Program-made: the position numbers and the translations under genes
NCBI GenBank assembly: GCA_965204545.1
Contig: CBDBFA010000003.1
Span: 620,001-684,000 of the forward strand
From: JAABVD01 sp965204545
GTDB lineage: Bacteria > Verrucomicrobiota > Verrucomicrobiia > Opitutales > UBA2995
Length of the DNA: 64,000 bases
Direction: 5' to 3'
Notes under the pieces: model-generated
Databases searched by the model: none
What the model was told of the DNA's origin: nothing
What the model saw: the letters and a program-made list of their open reading frames with translations, nothing else
Shown: positions 59,519-64,000 of the stretch, one piece after another
Position numbering within the stretch: the first letter of the stretch is position 1
Layout of the letters: each line of letters starts with the position of its first letter

Positions 59519-59874
59519 GGTAAGCTATTGTGGTGTAACTAAAATAATAATCCACCTTTTCATTAGATCTGATAAGCTTCCCGGCATGATGAAAAATACC
59601 GCAAGAAACAAAGCCGTGGAAATTGTATTGCAAAACCACGAAAAAGAACAATTGGAAGTCTCCAACGGCAGAGCAAGGATGCTCTTGCCCTACCTGGGGC
59701 CTTGCCGCGCCTAAGGTGGGTAGGGCGATGGCATCCTTGCCACGCCGCTTCCGCTCGGTTGTGTAATATAACTTTAGATACACCACACTAGCCCGCATGT
59801 CCCACAAAAATTCGGTAGAAATGCGGGCTAGGCTATGGAGACATGAGTAGTAACAATAATCTACTCTTTCCTCT
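59519..59874. repeat. Intergenic repeats between convergent rsmA and ugd
   Basis: Holds 'cctaaggtgggtagggcgat' and ggcatccttgccacgccgc (59711-59747), a relative of the 38-bp unit at 31279; the ~52-base unit inverted relative to 4585 (59801-59851, ends gacatgagtag); and a copy of the purine word inverted (59860 on). A 42-codon frame at 59586 is not supported as a gene. Confidence 0.65.
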
Positions 59875-61278
59875 TTACCCTTTCCTCTTGGCGCCACTGG
59901 TGCCGCCCGGTTTGCCTATCCCATAGGTTCTAAAACCTATCTGTTCCAAGGCCTCCCGGTCCAAAATGTTTCTGCCGTCAAAGATGCGGGCCGGTTTTTC
60001 CATGCTGTGGAATATGCGCCGGAAATCCAATTCCTTGAAAAGATCCCATTCCGTCAGTATGACCAGGGCATGGGCTCCGTGACAGGCGGCGTAGGCATCC
60101 CGCTCGATTTCAACCCCCGGAAACGGATCTTCCGGGTCCAGGCCCAAGGCGCGCAGGATGGACTCTCCGCTCGCTTGAGGATCGAAAATCGACAACCGGG
60201 CATTCTCGGCCATCAGGTCCCCGCACACGGAGATGGCGGGAGAATCCCGCGTATCGTTGGTGTCTTTCTTAAAGGCAAAACCAAGGATGGCTATTTTCTT
60301 GCCGCTTACGGTATTGAACAGATCCTGGACAATTCTGGCGGAAAATCGGCGTTTCTGGTAGTCGTTGATCTCGAGTACCTGGCCCCAGTAATGCGCCACT
60401 TCCCGGAGACCGAAGTGTTCGCACAGGTAAACCAGGTTCAAAATATCCTTTTTGAAGCAGGAACCGCCGAATCCGGCCGAAGCCTTGAGAAATTTTTGGC
60501 CGATTCGGCTGTCGGCGCCTATGGCCTTGGCCACCTCATCCACGTCCGCGCCGGTCGATTCACACAGGGCGCTTATGGCATTGATGGAGGAAATCCGTTG
60601 GGCCAAAAACGCGTTAGCGGTGAGTTTTGATAATTCGGCAGACCAGAGGTTGGTCTTGATTATGCGTTGGCGGGGTATCCAATTCTCGTATATGCCCGCC
60701 AGGGTATCAATCGCGCGCAGGCCCTCCGGGGTTTGATCGCCCCCGATGAGCACCCGGTCGGCCTCATGCAGGTCCCGAACAGCCGTACCTTCGGCCAGGA
60801 ACTCCGGATTGGAGAGCACCTGAAATTGCCCGTCCATGCTGTTGTTCAATATTTCCTTCAGGGCATCGGAAGCACGCACCGGAATAGTGGACTTTTCCAC
60901 CACGATTTTCGGACCCTTGGCCAAGCGGGCAATATCCCGGGCGCATTTTTCGATATAGACCAGATCGGCGGCCCTGCCAGCCCCGATTCCGTATTTCTTG
61001 GTCGGGGTTCCTACCGCGACAAATATGATATCCGCCTCCCTTATGGCCTCTGCCTTATCCGTAGAAAAAAAGAGATTCCTTTCCCTGGTCCGGCTTACGA
61101 TCCCGGCCAGGCCGGGCTCGAAGACGGGAAGCGTATCGCTGTTCCAGGCTTCAATTTTCTGTGCGTCCACGTCCACCACCTCAACGGCGATATGGGGGCA
61201 CTTTTCCGCGATTACGGCCATGGTCGGACCACCCACGTAGCCGGCCCCGATACAACAGATTTTCATGGGCTGTGCCAT
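59875..61278 (-). CDS. ugd: UDP-glucose 6-dehydrogenase
   Basis: 467 residues, the length of animal-type UGDH. MKICCIGAGYVGGPTMAVIAEKCP (NAD binding), TPTKKYGIGAG, SNPEFLAEGTAV, catalytic Cys274 in AGFGGSCFKKDI and GFAFKKDTNDTRDSP. Makes UDP-glucuronate for capsule or other glycans. The C-terminus ...TSGAKRKG is from the repeat word. ATG overlaps the aminotransferase stop (TAATG), so the two are co-transcribed. Confidence 0.92.
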   Translation of the reverse strand: MAQPMKICCIGAGYVGGPTMAVIAEKCPHIAVEVVDVDAQKIEAWNSDTLPVFEPGLAGIVSRTRERNLFFSTDKAEAIREADIIFVAVGTPTKKYGIGAGRAADLVYIEKCARDIARLAKGPKIVVEKSTIPVRASDALKEILNNSMDGQFQVLSNPEFLAEGTAVRDLHEADRVLIGGDQTPEGLRAIDTLAGIYENWIPRQRIIKTNLWSAELSKLTANAFLAQRISSINAISALCESTGADVDEVAKAIGADSRIGQKFLKASAGFGGSCFKKDILNLVYLCEHFGLREVAHYWGQVLEINDYQKRRFSARIVQDLFNTVSGKKIAILGFAFKKDTNDTRDSPAISVCGDLMAENARLSIFDPQASGESILRALGLDPEDPFPGVEIERDAYAACHGAHALVILTEWDLFKELDFRRIFHSMEKPARIFDGRNILDREALEQIGFRTYGIGKPGGTSGAKRKG

Positions 61279-62561
61279 TAAACGGGAAGCGGACCGCTAA
61301 ATTGTTTTACGACTTTTGCCAGCCGTTTTCCCGCTCGGATCAAATCCTCTCTCTCCAATACGCCAAAGCTCAGGCGCATGTAGTGGGTGGGGCCTTCAGA
61401 CGCGAAACACAAATCCCCCGGTATGTAGATGACCCCCTTTTCCACGGCGGACTTGAAAAATGAACTGTCCTTGCTCACGTCCATGTTCCCCGGTCCCCTG
61501 ACCCAGAAATACATGCCGCCGTCCGGTTTGGACCAAGTCCATCCATGCTCTCTCATGCCCTCCTGTAATAGCGTCCCATGGAGAATTTCCATTTTCGCCT
61601 TGTAACGGGAACGAACTTTGGCGACCTGTCGGTCGTAGGAACCGCTTTCCACCGCGTTTTGAATTATGGCCTGGGTGTAATTGGAGGAGCCAAAATCATG
61701 GTGGCCCTTTACACTGAGCATCTTGCCGAAGAACCCGGCATGATCGCAAATGAGAAAACCTATTTTCAAACCGCTGGCAAAGGGCTTGTCAAAGGTTCCC
61801 AGAAACACGCGGGGAAAGTCATCGAATGCTTCCAGGGCAAGGATACTGGCGGATGAATGGGGGGCGCTGAAATAGAGTTCCCTGTAGGCCCCATCCTCCA
61901 GAATGGGGACCATTGAACCGAAGGATTTCAATACTTTGGCAATGGCTTCCTTCTCCCCGTTGTCCAGGCACCGTGTCGAGGGATTGGAAAACCATGACTC
62001 CAGGTAGACACCCTTCACCCGGCTCAATCGGTTCTCCCCCCTCAATTCCTGGAGCATCTCAGCCAATCCATCCGGATCGATCCGGCCCTCGGAATCCACC
62101 GGCATGCCCAATGCTTCAATACCCAACCCCTTGAGGAGTTCCAAAAAGACGAAGTAACTGGGACTCTCTACCAGGATGATGTCTCCGGGATCGCAAAGCA
62201 CTTGCACGGCCAAATAGAGCGCCTGTTGCGAACCGTTGGTTATCATCACGTTTTCCGGATGGTAGGAACGACTTTGATAGCCGTCCGCTTTGGACAACCG
62301 CCTTGCCACGAGGCGACGCAAACCCGGGCGGCCAATGGTAGTGCCATATTGGAGGTATTCAGGCGCTCCGCCGCTGCTGCACAGAGAAACCGTCTCATCC
62401 CTTACAAAGGAAACAGGCAGGGAATGAGTGTCGGTAAATCCGGCAGCCAGGGAGAGGATTTCAGGATTTTCCAGGGCGACCCTCATAATGTCCGTTATGA
62501 CGGGGCGCTCCGCCATTCTTCCGACCCCCGAGTAGGAAATGCTTGATTTGCTCATGATCAA
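61278..62561 (-). CDS. PLP-dependent class I/II aminotransferase (2-aminoadipate/MocR-like)
   Basis: 427 residues. YLQYGTTIGRPGLRRLVARRL, NVMITNGSQQALYLAVQVLCDPGD, EDGAYRELYF (Asp/Tyr of the cofactor site) and Lys259 in LGTFDKPFASGLKIGF. Pattern matches the 2-aminoadipate aminotransferase/LysN group with broad substrate range. It overlaps ugd. Adjacent ftsH is in the same direction 96 bases upstream. Physiological substrate uncertain. Confidence 0.83.
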   Translation of the reverse strand: MIMSKSSISYSGVGRMAERPVITDIMRVALENPEILSLAAGFTDTHSLPVSFVRDETVSLCSSGGAPEYLQYGTTIGRPGLRRLVARRLSKADGYQSRSYHPENVMITNGSQQALYLAVQVLCDPGDIILVESPSYFVFLELLKGLGIEALGMPVDSEGRIDPDGLAEMLQELRGENRLSRVKGVYLESWFSNPSTRCLDNGEKEAIAKVLKSFGSMVPILEDGAYRELYFSAPHSSASILALEAFDDFPRVFLGTFDKPFASGLKIGFLICDHAGFFGKMLSVKGHHDFGSSNYTQAIIQNAVESGSYDRQVAKVRSRYKAKMEILHGTLLQEGMREHGWTWSKPDGGMYFWVRGPGNMDVSKDSSFFKSAVEKGVIYIPGDLCFASEGPTHYMRLSFGVLEREDLIRAGKRLAKVVKQFSGPLPV

Positions 62562-62657
62562 AATGCCCGGATGCTGTATAAAGCCTCAGAACAATGGGGC
62601 AGCAAACAGGGTCCATCAAGTTAAACCTGCCCGTGGCGGAGGAAGGGAAACGGTCGG

Positions 62658-64000
62658 TCAGGCGACGGCGCCGGCGGTGTCGGCAGAGGGCCCGATTTCC
62701 GGTTCCTCCTTTTTTTCGGCTGCCTTTTCCTCGTCCTTTTCCGGCTCGTCCTTTTTCCGGTGGATCAGGGTATTGCTCTCAATGGGGGTCCGTATCTCAC
62801 CGTGCTCGATTATTTCCTTCACGTGGACCCCTTCGATGGTCTCATATTCGAGAAGGGATTCGGAGATTTTGGTTAAGGCTTCCCGATGTTCTCCGATAAG
62901 CTGCTTGGCCCGCTCGAACTGACCCCTGACGATATTGCGGATGGCGGTGTCGATTTTTTGTGCGGTGTCTTCACTGTAGTTTTGAGTCCGCGTAATTTCG
63001 CGGGCCAGAAACATGTGCTCCCGATTTTCCCCATAGGCAACGGGGCCCAGGTCGCTCATTCCCCAATCGCATACCATGTGACGGGCCAGGCGCGTGGCTT
63101 GTTTGATGTCCATGGCGGCGCCGTTGGAAAAGTCACCCGTTTCAATTTCCTCCCCGATTCGCCCCCCCATGGTGACACATATGAGGTCGAGGATTTCCCG
63201 TTTGGAATGCCCTAGGATATCCTTGGTCGGTGTGGACATGGTCAGCCCTAAAGCGCGCCCGCGCGGTATGATGGTCACCTTGTGCAAGGCCATCTTCTTG
63301 CCTCCCAGCAAGGATTGCAGGATGGCGTGCCCCGCTTCATGGAAGGCCGTCATACGCCGATCTTCTTCGTCCATCAATTTGCGGCGCTCGCGGCCAAAGG
63401 CAATTTTGTCGCGGGCCTCGTCCATATCGTGGCGGTCGACTTCCCTTTTATCATAGCGTGCTCCGATGAGGGCGGCTTCATTCAACAGGTTGGCCAAATC
63501 CGCCCCGGAAAACCCGGGGGTGGCCCGGGCCACCACCTTGAGGTCCACGTCGGCGCCGAGTTTGATCTTCTTGGCGTGCACCTTGAGGATTTCTTCCCGT
63601 CCCACCAGATCCGGCAGATCAATGGTCACTTGACGATCGAACCGGCCCGGACGCAACAGGGCCTCGTCGAGGACGTCGGGCCGGTTGGTGGCCGCAATGA
63701 TGACCACTCCTTCATGCCCGTCAAATCCATCCATTTCCACCAGCAGGGAATTCAACGTCTGCTCGCGTTCATCATTTCCGCCTCCCAGCCCGGCGCCGCG
63801 CTGACGGCCCACCGCATCGATTTCATCCACGAAGGCAATGCAGGGGGCGTGCTTGCGCGCCTGTTCGAACATATCCCTTACCCGGCTGGCTCCCACCCCG
63901 ACAAACATCTCCACAAAATCGGACCCGCTAATGGTAAAAAACGGCACCTCCGCTTCCCCGGCGACGGCGCGGGCCAGCAAGGTCTTTCCGGTGCCGGGAG
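62658..64000 (-). CDS. ftsH: ATP-dependent zinc metalloprotease FtsH (partial, N-terminus off window)
   Basis: About 447 C-terminal residues are within the window; the coding frame continues past 64000. Visible: Walker A P-G-T-G-K-T at the edge, SGSDFVEMFVGVGASRVRDMF, FVDEIDAVGRQRG, second-region arginines LLRPGRFDRQV and zinc site HEAGH. Membrane-anchored protease for misfolded and regulatory proteins. C-terminus is Lys/Glu-rich (KKDEPEKDEEKAAEKKEEPE). Confidence 0.94.
   Translation of the reverse strand, partial: PGTGKTLLARAVAGEAEVPFFTISGSDFVEMFVGVGASRVRDMFEQARKHAPCIAFVDEIDAVGRQRGAGLGGGNDEREQTLNSLLVEMDGFDGHEGVVIIAATNRPDVLDEALLRPGRFDRQVTIDLPDLVGREEILKVHAKKIKLGADVDLKVVARATPGFSGADLANLLNEAALIGARYDKREVDRHDMDEARDKIAFGRERRKLMDEEDRRMTAFHEAGHAILQSLLGGKKMALHKVTIIPRGRALGLTMSTPTKDILGHSKREILDLICVTMGGRIGEEIETGDFSNGAAMDIKQATRLARHMVCDWGMSDLGPVAYGENREHMFLAREITRTQNYSEDTAQKIDTAIRNIVRGQFERAKQLIGEHREALTKISESLLEYETIEGVHVKEIIEHGEIRTPIESNTLIHRKKDEPEKDEEKAAEKKEEPEIGPSADTAGAVA

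Noticed and set aside
59586..59714. 42-codon gene (MMKNTARNKAVEIVLQ...)
   Set aside because: Runs into a repeat word, no ribosome site or homologue recognised.

Overview
The window looks like a chromosomal segment of a free-living, glycan-degrading bacterium of the Verrucomicrobiota (Planctomycetota is the main alternative). Pointers are three formylglycine-type sulfatases, a Tat-exported Gfo/Idh/MocA oxidoreductase, a DUF1501 + DUF1549/DUF1553 pair, a Kelch-mutarotase fused to a sodium:solute symporter, two mannonate-dehydratase-like enolase-superfamily enzymes, and intergenic DNA built from recurring short 'words'. The assignment rests on gene content, not on a marker gene. Genes are mostly short operons on both strands, mixed with housekeeping genes (prfB, dinG, xerC, mazG, trpC, rsmA, ugd, ftsH).

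Layout. 0-6 kb: MFS permease, secreted sialidase-like BNR protein, M14-type deacylase/peptidase, small membrane protein and exported intradiol dioxygenase, separated by word-mosaic intergenic DNA. 6-10 kb: tesA-like esterase divergent from a LolD/YbbA-type ATPase and YbbP-type permease, the same order as in Escherichia coli. 10-24 kb: three PIN-toxin modules with three different antitoxin types, the Kelch/SSS fusion, a DUF481 outer-membrane protein, two sulfatases flanking a Gfo/Idh/MocA oxidoreductase, and a SIS isomerase + ROK kinase pair. 24-31 kb: DUF1501-DUF1549/1553, a second SSS symporter ending inside a perfect 32-bp inverted repeat, and an exported ManD-like enzyme. 31.5-44 kb: a compact catabolic locus with a TRAP transporter (DctQM and divergent DctP), a YeiH-type putative sulfate/sulfite exporter, an FSA-type transaldolase, a ROK repressor, an L-fucose-isomerase-like enzyme, a threonine-synthase-like PLP lyase, a lipoprotein, an Nramp homologue lacking the metal motifs, and a second ManD-like enzyme. 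44-56 kb: prfB with an intact programmed +1 frameshift and a coupled unknown gene, a RibD/DHFR-like reductase, a frameshifted cysH, a heavy-metal P-type ATPase, a DinG helicase, a tRNA/tmRNA-like 3' end, a sulfatase, xerC, mazG and trpC. 57-64 kb: a complete IS1182-like element with 12-bp inverted repeats and a TTGA target duplication, rsmA, ugd, a class I aminotransferase, and ftsH running off the window.

How the genes may work together. Sulfatases, sialidase-like protein, symporters, Gfo/Idh and ManD-like enzymes fit uptake and breakdown of sulfated and acidic algal or mucin-type sugars. The 31.5-44 kb locus is the best candidate for something new: isomerase + transaldolase + fold-type-II PLP enzyme + sulfite/sulfate-type exporter + TRAP importer suggests breakdown of an organosulfonate or sulfosugar, though the substrate is inferred only. 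The other striking feature is the intergenic word mosaic: at least ten recurring short sequences are shuffled, inverted and once nested, and in several places they have become gene termini.
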